Notes: a model not told the origin generated them from the sequence alone. A DNA stretch of 64,000 nucleotides from Zavarzinia marina (GCF_021568905.1 NZ_JAKGSB010000001.1:434001-498000); one strand, 5' to 3'. Positions 28,310 to 38,372 are shown, counted from the stretch's first letter. Program-made: numbers and translations.

Positions 28310-29391
28310 GAGACCACCCACATTCGGTCCTGGCCCCACGACCCGGCCGGGCCGATGACCGTCGTCCGGGCGTCGCCCTTTTGTTCGACGATGCGACCGA
28401 TCACGCCGACGCTCTCGCCCGCCTCGGCCAGCACGGTCATGGCGTCCGGCGCCTTTTCGCGCGAGACGACGGCGATCATGCCGAGACCGCAGTTGAAGGT
28501 ATGGGCCATTTCCCGCGCCGTCAGGCGGCCGGTCTTCTGCAGCCAGTCGAAGATCGGCGGCCAGTTCCAGCAGCCGGCATCGACTTCGGCCGCCATGCCG
28601 TCCGGCAGGACGCGGGGCAGATTGCCGATGATGCCGGAGCCGGTGATATGGGCGAAGGCCTTGACCAGGCCCTGGCGATGGGCGGCGAGGGGGCCCTTCA
28701 CATAGATCCTGGTCGGGGTCAGCAGGGTGCGGGCCAGGGAAACGCCTTCCTCCACCGGGCTCGGCCCGTCATAGGCTTGATTCTCGCCCTCGACGATGCG
28801 GCGCACCAGGGAATAGCCGTTGGAATGGATGCCGGAGGAGGCGATGCCGATCAGAAGGTCGCCGGGCGCCACGTCGGCCCCGGTCAGCAGCCTGTCGCGC
28901 TCCACCGCGCCGACCACGAAACCGGCCAGGTCATAATCGCCGTCGGCATAGAGGCCGGGCATTTCCGCCGTCTCGCCGCCGATCAGGGCGCAGCCCGCCA
29001 TCTCGCAACCCTTGGCGATGCCCTGGATGACGGCGGCGGCCGCCGTCACCTGGAGCCGCGACGAAGCGAAATAATCGAGGAAGAACAGCGGCTCGGCGCC
29101 CTGGACGACGAGATCGTTCACGCACATGGCGACCAGATCCTGGCCCACGGTGTCGTGGATGCCGGCGGCGATGGCGATCTTCAGCTTGGTGCCGACACCA
29201 TCGGTCGAGGAGACGAGGAGGGGATCGGCATAGCCGGCCGCCTTCAGGTCGAAGAGGGCGCCGAAGCCGCCCAGCCCGCCCATGACGCCCGAGCGCAGCG
29301 TCGCCTTGGCCGCCGGCTTGATCGCTTCAACCAGGGCGTCGCCCGCTTCGATGTCGACGCCCGCGCCGCGATAGGTATAACCGCTCGTCAT
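28306..29391 (-). CDS. purM: phosphoribosylformylglycinamidine cyclo-ligase (AIR synthetase)
   Basis: A 361-residue ATP-dependent enzyme forming aminoimidazole ribotide. It starts [18 protein letters not shown] and shows [27 protein letters not shown] and FNCGLGMI. It is the first gene of the purM-purN unit and is divergent from the uracil-DNA glycosylase gene across 97 bases, where I see no clear promoter elements. Confidence 0.96.
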   Translation of the reverse strand: MTSGYTYRGAGVDIEAGDALVEAIKPAAKATLRSGVMGGLGGFGALFDLKAAGYADPLLVSSTDGVGTKLKIAIAAGIHDTVGQDLVAMCVNDLVVQGAEPLFFLDYFASSRLQVTAAAAVIQGIAKGCEMAGCALIGGETAEMPGLYADGDYDLAGFVVGAVERDRLLTGADVAPGDLLIGIASSGIHSNGYSLVRRIVEGENQAYDGPSPVEEGVSLARTLLTPTRIYVKGPLAAHRQGLVKAFAHITGSGIIGNLPRVLPDGMAAEVDAGCWNWPPIFDWLQKTGRLTAREMAHTFNCGLGMIAVVSREKAPDAMTVLAEAGESVGVIGRIVEQKGDARTTVIGPAGSWGQDRMWVVS

Positions 29392-29488
29392 GACTTTCCC
29401 GATGGAAGGACCCCGGACGCCGGATGCGTGGGGCCGGATGCGGGGACCATACTGAAAACCGTATCATTCTCAAGGTCGGGCGCGGAAC

Positions 29489-30103
29489 ATGGAAGGCATG
29501 TCGGACTTCGAGGCATTGCTGGCGGAAATCAGGGCGTGCCGCCTATGCGAGACGCATCTGCCGGCGGGGCCGCGGCCGGTGGTGCGCGGCCGCCCGGGGG
29601 CGCGCCTGCTGGTCGCCGGCCAGGCGCCGGGGCGCCGGGTCCACGAGACCGGCATTCCGTTCAACGATCCTTCCGGCGATCGCCTGCGCGACTGGATGGG
29701 GATCGACCGCGAGACCTTCTACGACGAGCGCCGAATCGCCATCCTGCCCATGGGCTTCTGCTATCCGGGCACGGTGCCGAAGCAGGGCGACCTGCCGCCC
29801 AGGCCCGAATGCGCGCCGGCGTGGCGCCAGCGGCTGATGGCCGGCCTGCCCGAGGCGCGGCTGGTGCTGGCGATCGGCGCCTATGCCCAGGCCTGGCATC
29901 TGGCGGGCCGGGAGGGGCGCAACCTGACCGAGACCGTGCGCCGGTTCCGGGACTATCTGCCCGATGTCCTGCCGCTGCCGCATCCCTCGCCCCGCAACAA
30001 CCTCTGGCTCCGGCGGAATCCCTGGTTCGAGGCGGAAGTGTTGCCGGAATTGAAGACCCGTGTCGCCGATCTCGTCGGTTTCGGCGTGCCGACCGCCTTG
30101 TGA
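29489..30103 (+). CDS. uracil-DNA glycosylase superfamily protein (family 4-like, Fe-S)
   Basis: A 204-residue protein of the UDG fold. Four cysteines (C17, C20, C91, C108) follow the C-x2-C...C-x16-C spacing of family 4 enzymes, which hold a [4Fe-4S] cluster. The active-site loop reads GQAPGRRVHETGIPFND (from about residue 44) and the second motif HPSPRNN lies near residue 165. The loop is not the usual GEAPG-E form, so base specificity may differ. ATG 29489 is used; ATG 29498 is equally possible. The 3' end overlaps the promoter of the next gene. Confidence 0.75.
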   Translation: MEGMSDFEALLAEIRACRLCETHLPAGPRPVVRGRPGARLLVAGQAPGRRVHETGIPFNDPSGDRLRDWMGIDRETFYDERRIAILPMGFCYPGTVPKQGDLPPRPECAPAWRQRLMAGLPEARLVLAIGAYAQAWHLAGREGRNLTETVRRFRDYLPDVLPLPHPSPRNNLWLRRNPWFEAEVLPELKTRVADLVGFGVPTAL

Positions 30104-30125
30104 CGCGCGGTTCTCCGGCTATAGT
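30098..30125 (+). promoter_or_regulatory. probable promoter of the DUF2066 gene
   Basis: TTGTGA (30098-30103) and TATAGT (30120-30125) are 16 bases apart, 32 bases before the ATG at 30157. The -35 overlaps the stop codon of the glycosylase gene. Confidence 0.55.
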
Positions 30126-30156
30126 CGCCGGAACGCCACCAACTTCCGGATCGGCC

Positions 30157-31395
30157 ATGTCGATGAAGCGTCTGCTGCCCCTCGTGTTGTTCCTCCATGC
30201 GGTCGTCTTCGCCGCGCTGGGGGCGGCAGCCAATGCGCAGACCTTCGGGGTCCAGCCCTTCGCCGAGACCTATCTGGTCGAGGGCGTGCCGGCCAAGGCC
30301 AGCGCCGAGAGCCCGCTCGCCGCGCGCGACGCGGCGCTGGCCAAGGCCCAGCGCGAGGCGCTGGACATCCTCTTGAAGCGGCTCGTCGGCCCGGGCGGCG
30401 AGGGGCGCCTGCCGGCGGCGACCGACCAGCTCGTGTTCAAGACCATGCTGGGCTTCGAGGTGAAGGAGGAAAAGACCTCGCCCACCACCTATTCGGCGCT
30501 GATCTCGGTCGAATTCCGCAAGGCGCCGGTGGACGAACTGCTGGCCGGCACCGGCGTCGCCCATGTCGAGGCGGCGTCGAAGCCGGTGGTGGTGGTGCCC
30601 GTCTTCGTCGGCGCCAACGGCTATCCCGTGCTTTTCGACGGCGACAATCCCTGGCGCGATGCCTGGTTCCGCCACGACGGCCGTACCGATCCGCAGCCCC
30701 TGGTGGTGCCGATCGGCGATCTGCCGGACATTCAGGCCCTGTCGCCGCAGACCGCCCAGTCGGGTGACCGCGCGGGCTTCGCCATGATCGCCGAGCAATA
30801 CGACGCCTCCGGCGCGCTGCTGGCGACGGCGCTGCTTGCGGGCGGCAACCTTTCGGTGACGGTCGCGGAGCCGGGGCAGGCGCCCTTCTACAACGGGGCC
30901 TTCGAGGCGGGCGACTTCGATGCCGCCGTGACGGAGGCCGCGGCGGCGATCCAGAATCGCTTCCGCAGCATGAACGAGGTGCCGGCCGGTCCGCCCGCCA
31001 GCTTGGAAGCGAAGGCGGTCTTCACCGACCTCCGGGGCTGGCGCGACCTGAAGTCCGCGATCGAGGGCACGCCGGCGGTGCGGCGTCTCGTCGTCCGCCG
31101 GCTTCTCGTCGGCGAGGCGGCGGTCACCCTGAACTATCAGGGCGATCCGGCCAGCCTGCGCGCGGCCCTGGCGCAGCGCGGCGTCGCCCTCGAAACCGGG
31201 GCCGGCGGCGGCTGGGCATTGCGCGCGGGGGCGCCGACGTTCGCGCCCTTCGTGGCCGAGCCGCCCGGATTCGGCGCCTTCGACGACGCGGCGCAGCCGC
31301 CGCCGGTCCTGTTCCCGCCGTCCGCGCCGCCGCCGGAACCCCAGCCGACACCGGACGACGGCGGGACCTTCGGCCCGGATTTCCTGTTCCAGTGA
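30157..31395 (+). CDS. DUF2066 periplasmic protein
   Basis: A 412-residue secreted protein of unknown function. A signal peptide (MKRLLPLVLFLHAVVFAALGAAANAQ) is followed by a DUF2066-type domain at about residues 30-280 (AREALDILLKRLVG, TYSALISVEFRK). The last 45 residues are Pro-rich (PPPVLFPPSAPPPEPQP) and could span a gap or bind a partner. DUF2066 genes often precede the CDP-alcohol transferase, AI-2E permease and hdaA genes, as here. The start could also be ATG 30163. Confidence 0.75.
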   Translation: MSMKRLLPLVLFLHAVVFAALGAAANAQTFGVQPFAETYLVEGVPAKASAESPLAARDAALAKAQREALDILLKRLVGPGGEGRLPAATDQLVFKTMLGFEVKEEKTSPTTYSALISVEFRKAPVDELLAGTGVAHVEAASKPVVVVPVFVGANGYPVLFDGDNPWRDAWFRHDGRTDPQPLVVPIGDLPDIQALSPQTAQSGDRAGFAMIAEQYDASGALLATALLAGGNLSVTVAEPGQAPFYNGAFEAGDFDAAVTEAAAAIQNRFRSMNEVPAGPPASLEAKAVFTDLRGWRDLKSAIEGTPAVRRLVVRRLLVGEAAVTLNYQGDPASLRAALAQRGVALETGAGGGWALRAGAPTFAPFVAEPPGFGAFDDAAQPPPVLFPPSAPPPEPQPTPDDGGTFGPDFLFQ

Positions 31396-31483
31396 GGCCG
31401 TCGGGCCGGCCGCCCCTTGCACACATGATGCCTCGAGCACAGAAGACGCCCACGGCGAACAAGACGCCCATGAAGCCTCGCCC

Positions 31484-32032
31484 ATGATCAATCTCGCCAA
31501 CGCGATCACCCTGGGGCGGCTGGTGGCCGTGCCGGTGATCGTCTGGATGCTGGTCGCCGGGCGCCACGACGCCGCCTTCTGGCTGTTCGTGATCGCCGGC
31601 ATCTCGGACGGCGTGGACGGTTTCCTGGCAAAGCGTTGCGGCATGGAGACGGCGCTCGGGCGCTATCTCGATCCGCTGGCGGACAAGGCGCTGCTCGTCT
31701 CGATCTACGGTACCCTCGGGCTTCAGGGCCATCTGCCCAGCTGGCTGGTGATCCTGGTGATTTCGCGCGACGTGCTGATCGTCGGCGCCGTATTGCTGTC
31801 CAGCGCCGTGGAACATCCGGTGGAGATCCGGCCGACCCTGGTGTCCAAGGCGAATACGGTGGCGCAGATCATGCTGGCGGTCTGGATCCTGGCGCATTTC
31901 GCTTTCGATTTCTCGCCGCTGGCGGACAATGTGACCGGGGTGCTGATGTGGTCGGTCGCGGTAACCACCGCCGTTTCCTGGTATCGTTACCTGGTGATCT
32001 GGCTCGACGACATGGCCGGAATGGAGCGTTAG
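31484..32032 (+). CDS. CDP-alcohol phosphatidyltransferase family protein
   Basis: A 182-residue membrane enzyme of phospholipid headgroup synthesis, PgsA-like. The catalytic motif DG-x2-AR-x8-G-x3-D-x3-D is present as SDGVDGFLAKRCGMETALGRYLDPLADK (residues about 45-72), with Lys in place of the usual Arg. There are about five membrane segments. The alcohol acceptor cannot be read from the sequence; phosphatidylglycerophosphate synthase is the nearest guess. The 88-base gap before it shows no clear promoter. Confidence 0.8.
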   Translation: MINLANAITLGRLVAVPVIVWMLVAGRHDAAFWLFVIAGISDGVDGFLAKRCGMETALGRYLDPLADKALLVSIYGTLGLQGHLPSWLVILVISRDVLIVGAVLLSSAVEHPVEIRPTLVSKANTVAQIMLAVWILAHFAFDFSPLADNVTGVLMWSVAVTTAVSWYRYLVIWLDDMAGMER

Positions 32033-32034
32033 AG

Positions 32035-33111
32035 ATGAGCGCGCGTCAGCAAATGATGTTCTGGCTCGCGGCCGTCGTCCTCTTCGGCCTCGGACTCTGG
32101 GCGCTCGCGCCCGTGCTGCTGCCCTTCGTCGTCGGCATGGCCATCGCCTATCTGCTCGATCCCCTGGTCGACCGGATGGAGCGCTGGGGCATCGGCCGGG
32201 CGCTCGGCGCCGCGCTGATCATGGCGGGCGCCGTGCTCTTCCTGCTGATCGTGCTGGTGGCCCTGTTCCCGCTGGTGCGCGACCAGTTCCTCGCCCTCGG
32301 CCAGGCCATGCCGGATCTGCTGGACCGGACCCAGGCGGCGGCGCGCGAACTCTTCGAGGGCGCGATGTCGGAATTGAGCCGCCGCCAGCAGGACGCGGTC
32401 GCCACCGGCATCGACGAGATCGGCAAGAACGCCGTCGCCATGGTCGGCAATGTCCTGTCGCAGCTCTGGTCGGGCGGGCTCGTCGTCGTCGACTTCCTGT
32501 CGATCATGCTGATCACGCCGGTCGTGGTCTTCTATCTGCTGCGGGATTGGGAGAAGGTGATCGCCGCCATCGACGGCTGGCTGCCGCGCGATCACGCGCC
32601 GACCATCCGCGAACAGGCGCGGCTGGTCGACAAGGCGCTGGCCGGCTTCGTGCGCGGGCAGATCATGGTGTGCCTGATTTCCGGCACGCTCTATGCCCTC
32701 GGCTGGACCGTGGCGGGTCTGAACTTCGGGCTCATCATCGGACTGATCGCCGGCTTTCTCGCCTTCATTCCCTATGTCGGCGGGCTGGTCGGCCTGACCC
32801 TCGCGGTCGTGGTCGGGGTCGGCGACTTCGGCCTCGACTGGATCCGGCTCGGCTCCATCCTCGCCGTCTATCTGGTGGTTCAGGGGGTGGAAGGGACCTT
32901 CATTCAGCCTTGGCTGGTCGGGCGCAGTGTCGGATTGCACGATCTCTGGATCATCTTCGCGCTGCTCGCGGGCGGCGCGCTGTTCGGTTTCATCGGCGTC
33001 CTGATCGCCGTGCCGGCGGCGGCGGCCTTCGGGGTATTGGTGCGTTTCGCGCTGAACCGCTACCTCGAAAGCGGCTTCTACAGGGGGACGGCGCCGGATG
33101 ACGACACGTGA
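32035..33111 (+). CDS. AI-2E family transporter (PerM-like)
   Basis: A 358-residue membrane protein with about eight segments. The family pattern ALAPVLLPFVVGMAIAYLLDPLVDRMERWGIGR opens it, and FLAFIPYVGGLVGL plus VQGVEGTFIQPWLVGRSVGLHDLWIIFALLAGGALFGFIGVLIAVPAAA close it. Substrate is uncertain; members include sodium-proton antiporters and an AI-2 exporter. It starts two bases after the upstream stop and overlaps hdaA by 14 bases. Confidence 0.88.
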   Translation: MSARQQMMFWLAAVVLFGLGLWALAPVLLPFVVGMAIAYLLDPLVDRMERWGIGRALGAALIMAGAVLFLLIVLVALFPLVRDQFLALGQAMPDLLDRTQAAARELFEGAMSELSRRQQDAVATGIDEIGKNAVAMVGNVLSQLWSGGLVVVDFLSIMLITPVVVFYLLRDWEKVIAAIDGWLPRDHAPTIREQARLVDKALAGFVRGQIMVCLISGTLYALGWTVAGLNFGLIIGLIAGFLAFIPYVGGLVGLTLAVVVGVGDFGLDWIRLGSILAVYLVVQGVEGTFIQPWLVGRSVGLHDLWIIFALLAGGALFGFIGVLIAVPAAAAFGVLVRFALNRYLESGFYRGTAPDDDT

Positions 33112-33823
33112 CGCACCCCCGCCCGAACAGATCCCCCTGGACCTGCCGTTCCGCGCCGCCCTCGGCCGGGACGATCTGATCGTCCATGCCGGCAATGAGA
33201 CGGCGGTGCAATGGCTGGGGCGCTGGCCGGACTGGCCCGGGCGCATTCTCGCCCTGATCGGGCCCGCCGCCTCGGGCAAGAGCCATCTCTCCAGCGTCTG
33301 GGCGGCCGACGCCGGCGCGCTGCGCCTCGGGCCGGGCGCGCTTTCGGTCGCCGTCGTGCCCGATTTCGCGGGTCATCCCGTGCTGATCGAGGATGCGGAC
33401 GGCATGGCCGACGAGACGGCCCTGTTCCATCTGATCAACCTGACCCGCGAGCGCGGCGGCAGCCTGCTGCTGACCGCCCGTTCGGCACCGGCGCGCTGGC
33501 CGGTCACGCTGCCGGACCTGCGCTCGCGCCTCGGCGCCGTGCCGGTCGCCCGCCTCGGCCTGCCGGACGAGGAGACCCTGAAGGCCCTGATGGCCAAGCT
33601 GCTGGCCGACCGCCAACTGGCGCTGGAGCCCCGGCTGCTGGACTGGGTGGTGACGCGGATCGACCGGACGCCGGCTGCCGTCGCGGCCATGGTGGCGGCG
33701 CTGGACCGTGAGTCCCTGAAGGTCGGCGGAAAGCTGGGGCCCGGGCTGGTGCGGCGCGTGGTGGCGGCGCGATCGACGGCGGAAAATCCCGATGATGCCG
33801 CCGATCATGCTGCGGCGCCATGA
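33098..33823 (+). CDS. hdaA: HdaA-type DnaA-related regulator of replication initiation
   Basis: A 241-residue AAA+ protein related to DnaA domain III but without a DNA-binding domain. Walker A is GPAASGKSHLSSVW and Walker B is VLIEDADGM; arginine-rich sensor elements follow (PDLRSRLGAV). The early motif QIPLDLPFR matches the short clamp-binding peptide that lets Hda/HdaA act with the sliding clamp to inactivate DnaA-ATP. It overlaps the upstream permease gene, so the two are coupled. Confidence 0.85.
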   Translation: MTTRDAPPPEQIPLDLPFRAALGRDDLIVHAGNETAVQWLGRWPDWPGRILALIGPAASGKSHLSSVWAADAGALRLGPGALSVAVVPDFAGHPVLIEDADGMADETALFHLINLTRERGGSLLLTARSAPARWPVTLPDLRSRLGAVPVARLGLPDEETLKALMAKLLADRQLALEPRLLDWVVTRIDRTPAAVAAMVAALDRESLKVGGKLGPGLVRRVVAARSTAENPDDAADHAAAP

Positions 33824-33832
33824 GACTGTAAT

Positions 33833-33860
33833 CTTGCTATTGTAGCTTGCGCGCCATAAT
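33833..33860 (+). promoter_or_regulatory. possible promoter of ppk1
   Basis: CTTGCT (33833-33838) and CATAAT (33855-33860) are 16 bases apart in the short AT-richer gap between hdaA and ppk1. A direct repeat of CTTGC occurs here as well. The -35 is weak. Confidence 0.4.
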
Positions 33861-33886
33861 CCCCCAAATTTCGAGGAGCAGCCGCC

Positions 33887-36079
33887 GTGACCGACCAAGC
33901 AGCGACCCATGCGAAGGATGACGACGGTACCCCGGCCGAGCTGGACGGCGTCACCATGGTGCCCCAGATCGAGTTGACCAGCCCGGACCGCTTCATCAAC
34001 CGCGAGCTTTCGTGGCTGGCCTTCAACAACCGCGTGCTCGAGGAAGCCTGGAACGTCCGCCACCCGCTGCTGGAACGCCTGCGTTTCCTGTCGATCTCGG
34101 CCAACAACCTCGACGAATTCTACATGGTCCGCGTCGCCGGCCTGCGCGCGCAGCACCGTGCCGGGGTCGAGACGCTGAGCTTCGACGGCCTGACCCCCGC
34201 CCAGCAACTCGTCGAGATCAACGCCATGGCGAGCAAGCTGATGGCGGACCAGCAGCGTTGCTGGATCGACCTCAACCACGAAATGCGCGCCGCCGGCATC
34301 TTCGTCCTGGCGCCCGACGAACTGACCGCCGCCGAGACGGAATGGCTGTCCCAGCGGTTCCTCGACTACATCTTCCCGGTGCTGACGCCGCTGGCGGTCG
34401 ATCCGGCCCATCCCTTCCCCTTCATGCCGAACCTCGGCTTCGCCATCGTCCTGCAGCTGAAGCGCAAGTCCGACGGCCAGGTGATGCGCGCCCTGCTGCC
34501 GCTGCCCAGCCAGATCGAGCGCTTCATCCGCCTGCCGGGCGAGGGCATCCGCTTCATCAGCCTCGAGAATACGGTCGGTCTCTTCTTCGATCGCCTGTTC
34601 CCGAATTACGAGCTGACCGGCAAGGGGCAGTTCCGCATCATCCGCGACAGCGACATGGAGATCGAGGAAGAGGCGGAGGACCTCGTCCTCGTGTTCGAGA
34701 CGGCGCTGAAGCGCCGGCGCAAGGGCGTCGTCATCCGCCTGAAGATCGACGGTTCCATGCCCGAGGACCTGCGCCGCTTCGTCATCGAGGAGATGGAGGC
34801 GACGGAGACCGCCGACGTCGTCGTGGTCGACGGCATTCTCGGCCTCGCGGACACCAAGCAGTTGATCACCGACGACAGGCCGGAGCTGAAGTTCACGCCT
34901 TACAATGCCCGATTTCCCGAACGCATCCGCGACTTCGGCGGCGACTGTTTCGCCGCCATCCGTTCCAAGGATATCGTCGTCCACCACCCCTACGAGAGCT
35001 TCGACGTGGTGGTCCAGTTTCTTCGCCAGGCTGCGCAGGATCCTGCGGTCGTCGCGATAAAGCAGACCCTGTACCGCACCTCCAACGACAGCCCGATCGT
35101 CAAGGCCCTGATCGAGGCGGCCGAGGCCGGCAAGGTGGTGACCGCCCTGGTCGAGCTGAAGGCGCGCTTCGACGAAGCCGCAAACATCAAATGGGCGCGC
35201 GACCTCGAACGGGCCGGCGTTCAGGTCGTCTACGGCTTCCTGGAATTGAAGACCCACGCCAAGATCAGCCTCGTGGTACGCCGCGAGGCGGGCGGCCACT
35301 TGGCCACCTACACCCATTTCGGCACGGGCAACTACCACCCGATCACCGCGCGCATCTACACCGACCTGTCCTATTTCACGGCGGATCCGGTGCTGGGCCG
35401 CGACGCCGCCTATCTCTTCAACTTCCTGACCGGCTATGCCCGGCCGGAACATCTGGTGAAGCTGGCGGCCTCGCCCGATACGCTGCGTCCGACCCTGCTG
35501 CGCCTGATCGACGAGGAGATCGAGCACGCCAAGGCCGGCCGCCCGGCCGAGATCTGGGCCAAGATGAACAGCGTGGTCGATCCCACCATCATCGACGCGC
35601 TCTATCGCGCGTCCCAGGCGGGCGTCGAGATCCATCTGGTGGTGCGCGGCATCTGCTGCCTGCGTCCGGGCGTGCCGGGCCTTTCCGAGAACATCCACGT
35701 GAAGTCGATCGTCGGCCGCTTCCTCGAACATTCCCGCGTCGTCTGCTTCGGCTCCGGCCACGAGATCCCCTCGGCCCATACCAAGGTCTTCATCTCCTCC
35801 GCCGACTGGATGCCGCGCAACCTCGATCGCCGGGTCGAAACCCTGGTGCCGATTCTCAACCCGACCGTGCACGCGCAGATTCTCGATCAGATCATGATCG
35901 CCAATCTGAAGGACGAAGCGCAGTCCTGGGAGCTGAAATCCGACGGTACCTTCGTACGTATTCCGGTGAAGGACGGCGCGTTTTCGGCGCATAACTACTT
36001 CATGACAAATCCGAGCTTGTCGGGTCGCGGCAAGGCGCTTAAGACCGGCCAGGCGCCGCGTCTGGTGCTGGATGAATAG
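33887..36079 (+). CDS. ppk1: polyphosphate kinase 1
   Basis: A 730-residue enzyme that reversibly builds polyphosphate from ATP. The N-terminal domain starts [20 protein letters not shown]. The autophosphorylated histidine lies in [10 protein letters not shown] (about residue 457), followed by [19 protein letters not shown]. The second phospholipase D-like motif is [30 protein letters not shown]. It lies 14 bases before ppx, so synthesis and breakdown of polyphosphate are encoded together. Confidence 0.96.
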   Translation: MTDQAATHAKDDDGTPAELDGVTMVPQIELTSPDRFINRELSWLAFNNRVLEEAWNVRHPLLERLRFLSISANNLDEFYMVRVAGLRAQHRAGVETLSFDGLTPAQQLVEINAMASKLMADQQRCWIDLNHEMRAAGIFVLAPDELTAAETEWLSQRFLDYIFPVLTPLAVDPAHPFPFMPNLGFAIVLQLKRKSDGQVMRALLPLPSQIERFIRLPGEGIRFISLENTVGLFFDRLFPNYELTGKGQFRIIRDSDMEIEEEAEDLVLVFETALKRRRKGVVIRLKIDGSMPEDLRRFVIEEMEATETADVVVVDGILGLADTKQLITDDRPELKFTPYNARFPERIRDFGGDCFAAIRSKDIVVHHPYESFDVVVQFLRQAAQDPAVVAIKQTLYRTSNDSPIVKALIEAAEAGKVVTALVELKARFDEAANIKWARDLERAGVQVVYGFLELKTHAKISLVVRREAGGHLATYTHFGTGNYHPITARIYTDLSYFTADPVLGRDAAYLFNFLTGYARPEHLVKLAASPDTLRPTLLRLIDEEIEHAKAGRPAEIWAKMNSVVDPTIIDALYRASQAGVEIHLVVRGICCLRPGVPGLSENIHVKSIVGRFLEHSRVVCFGSGHEIPSAHTKVFISSADWMPRNLDRRVETLVPILNPTVHAQILDQIMIANLKDEAQSWELKSDGTFVRIPVKDGAFSAHNYFMTNPSLSGRGKALKTGQAPRLVLDE

Positions 36080-36093
36080 CGACTTGGAAAGTG

Positions 36094-37605
36094 ATGAGTA
36101 TCGCTGAGGCTGCGACACAACAAATACATGGAAGATACACGGGGCGGGTTGGGGTCGTGGACATCGGCTCCAATTCGGTCCGGCTCGTCGTCTATGAGGG
36201 GGGCGGGAGAAACCCCGCCGCCATGTTCAACGAAAAGGTGCTGGCCGGGCTCGGCCGGCGCCTTTCTTCCACCGGCCGCCTCGACGAGGACGGCCTGAAA
36301 TCCGCCTATGCCGCGATCGAGCGTTTCACCGCGCTCGCGAGGGTCATGGGGGTGCGCCATCTCGACATCGTCGCCACCGCCGCGGTCCGCGACGCCGAGG
36401 ACGGCGCCGATTTCGTGACCCGCGCGACCGAGATCGCCGGCCATCAGGTCCGCGTGCTCTCGGGCCAGGAGGAAGCCTATTTCTCGGCCGAAGGCGTGAT
36501 CTCGGCGATTCCCGATGCCGACGGGCTGGTCGGCGACCTCGGCGGCGGCAGTCTCGAGGTGGTGCTGGTGGGCCGTGGCCAGGTCGGCGCCCAGGCGACA
36601 TTGCCGCTGGGCCCGCTTCGCCTCGCCGAAGTGGCGCAGGGCGACAGGGCCAAGGCCAGCGCCGTCATCGACCAGGCCCTGACGGGCCTGCCCTGGCTCG
36701 ACCAGGTGAAGGGGCGCAGCTTCTACGCCGTGGGCGGGGCCTGGCGCGCGCTGGCCAAGATCCACATGGCCCAGGTCTCCTATCCGCTCCGCGTGCTGCA
36801 CAATTACCGCATCATGCGCGGCGACGTGCGCGACATGTCGCGGGTGATCTCCAATCTCTCGCGCGAGAGCCTGGAGCGAATCTCGGGCCTGTCGCGCCGG
36901 CGCCTGGACACGCTGCCGCTGGCCGCCCTGATCCTCGACCGGGTGCTGAAGGCGACCAAGCCCCGCGATGTCGTGTTCTCGTCCTATGGCCTGCGTGAAG
37001 GCCTGCTCTACAGCCGTCTGCCCAGCCGCGAGCGCGATCTCGACCCGCTGATCGAGACATCGACCCAGATGGGGGCGCGCATGGGCCGTTTTGCCGAGCA
37101 CGGCGACGAGATGGCGCGCTGGACCGCCGGCCTCTTCGCCGACGAGAGCCCGGCGGAGGAGCGCCTGCGCCGGGTCGCCTGCCACCTGTCCGACATCGGC
37201 TGGCGCGGCCATCCCGACTATCGGGCCCAGCAGAGTCTGTTCGAGATCCTGCGCGGGCCTTTCGTCGGCATCGATCATCCGGGACGGGCCCAGGTCGCGC
37301 TGGCGATCTATGCCCGCTATGACGGCGACATCGAGGCTGGTGCCTGCCGTCAGGCTTCCGCCGTGCTCGACGACCGCGAGGTGCTGCGCGCCCGCGTGCT
37401 GGGCGGGGCGCTGCGCCTCGGCCACGTTTTGACCGGGGGCACGCCGGGCATCGTCCACGATTGTCCGCTGGCGGTGGAAGGGGATGCCCTGGTGCTGCGC
37501 CTCGCGCCGCGCCACGCCGGGCTGGACGGGGAGGTGGTGCAACGCCGCCTGGCCGCGGTCGGCCGGCTGCTCGGCCTCGCAACCAGGGTGGCGGTGGACG
37601 TCTGA
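36094..37605 (+). CDS. ppx: exopolyphosphatase / guanosine pentaphosphate phosphohydrolase
   Basis: A 503-residue enzyme of the ASKHA fold that removes phosphate from polyphosphate ends. It has GVVDIGSNSVRLVVYE (phosphate loop 1), the VATAAVRDAEDGADF segment and GDLGGGSLEVVLV (loop 2). The C-terminal HD-like region contains LYSRLPSRERDLDPL. ATG 36094 is used; an adjoining GTG at 36091 is in frame. It is convergent with the PrsW-like gene, leaving 4 bases. Confidence 0.93.
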   Translation: MSIAEAATQQIHGRYTGRVGVVDIGSNSVRLVVYEGGGRNPAAMFNEKVLAGLGRRLSSTGRLDEDGLKSAYAAIERFTALARVMGVRHLDIVATAAVRDAEDGADFVTRATEIAGHQVRVLSGQEEAYFSAEGVISAIPDADGLVGDLGGGSLEVVLVGRGQVGAQATLPLGPLRLAEVAQGDRAKASAVIDQALTGLPWLDQVKGRSFYAVGGAWRALAKIHMAQVSYPLRVLHNYRIMRGDVRDMSRVISNLSRESLERISGLSRRRLDTLPLAALILDRVLKATKPRDVVFSSYGLREGLLYSRLPSRERDLDPLIETSTQMGARMGRFAEHGDEMARWTAGLFADESPAEERLRRVACHLSDIGWRGHPDYRAQQSLFEILRGPFVGIDHPGRAQVALAIYARYDGDIEAGACRQASAVLDDREVLRARVLGGALRLGHVLTGGTPGIVHDCPLAVEGDALVLRLAPRHAGLDGEVVQRRLAAVGRLLGLATRVAVDV

Positions 37606-37609
37606 GGCC

Positions 37610-38353
37610 TCAGGTCCCGAGGTGGGGCGCGGCCATTGCGGCCGCGCTCTCCTCGACCAGGCGGCGCTGCTGGGCGCGGCGCAGGCGCCGATGCAGGCGC
37701 ACGGTCCAGACCAGTTCGACGATCAGGACGGCGATGCCGATCAGCACCCAGCCCGCTTCGCCGCTGTTCACCGTGGCGAGAAGCCCGAAATCATAGATGC
37801 CGTGCAGCAGGACAGGCACAATCAGGGCGCGGGCGATCATGCCGCGCGCCGCTTCCGGCTCGAAATGGGCGCGGGCGATGTAGAAACCCATGATCGCGCC
37901 CAGCATGGCGTGGCCCGGCACGGCCGAGAAGGCGCGCACCAGCGCGATGCCCAGCCAGCCGTCGCCGCCGCCCGCGACATAGAGCACATTCTCGAAGGTG
38001 GCGAAGCCGAGCGAGGCGACGACGCCGTAGACGAGGCCGTCCATCGGCTCGTCGAAGGCCTTGAGCCGGCGCGAGAAGCCGAGCAGCACGGCGAGCTTCA
38101 AGGCTTCCTCGGGCAGGGCGGCGAGGATGAAGGCCTGAACCCCGGCAAGCGCGAAGGGATCGGTCACCCGCGGCTCCAGCAGGTTCTGCAGGGGCACGAC
38201 GATCGCCAGCACCGGCGCAACCGTCGCCACGCCGAAACCGAAGGTGCCGAGAATGCCCCCCCAGGGCTCCGGAAAACGGTCGCTGCGGATGAAATAGACC
38301 AGCAGGAAGAGGGACGGCAGCAGCGCCGCGCCGATCATGGTCAGGTCGGCCAT
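37610..38353 (-). CDS. PrsW-family intramembrane metalloprotease
   Basis: A 247-residue membrane protein with about seven segments. The glutamate pair is in LPEEALKLAVLLG, followed by GFATFENVLYVAGG, AVPGHAMLGAIMGFYIA and VLLHGIYDFGLL. These give the Glu and His residues of the CAAX/PrsW protease fold. PrsW of Bacillus cleaves an anti-sigma factor; no sigma or anti-sigma gene is nearby, so the substrate here is unknown. Confidence 0.85.
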   Translation of the reverse strand: MADLTMIGAALLPSLFLLVYFIRSDRFPEPWGGILGTFGFGVATVAPVLAIVVPLQNLLEPRVTDPFALAGVQAFILAALPEEALKLAVLLGFSRRLKAFDEPMDGLVYGVVASLGFATFENVLYVAGGGDGWLGIALVRAFSAVPGHAMLGAIMGFYIARAHFEPEAARGMIARALIVPVLLHGIYDFGLLATVNSGEAGWVLIGIAVLIVELVWTVRLHRRLRRAQQRRLVEESAAAMAAPHLGT

Positions 38354-38372
38354 GGCGCGCGCCGTCCGCCGT

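Noticed and set aside
28306-28339. purN start at ATG 28339
   Set aside because: It would overlap purM by 34 bases; the GTG at 28309 makes a four-base overlap and matches the family N-terminus.
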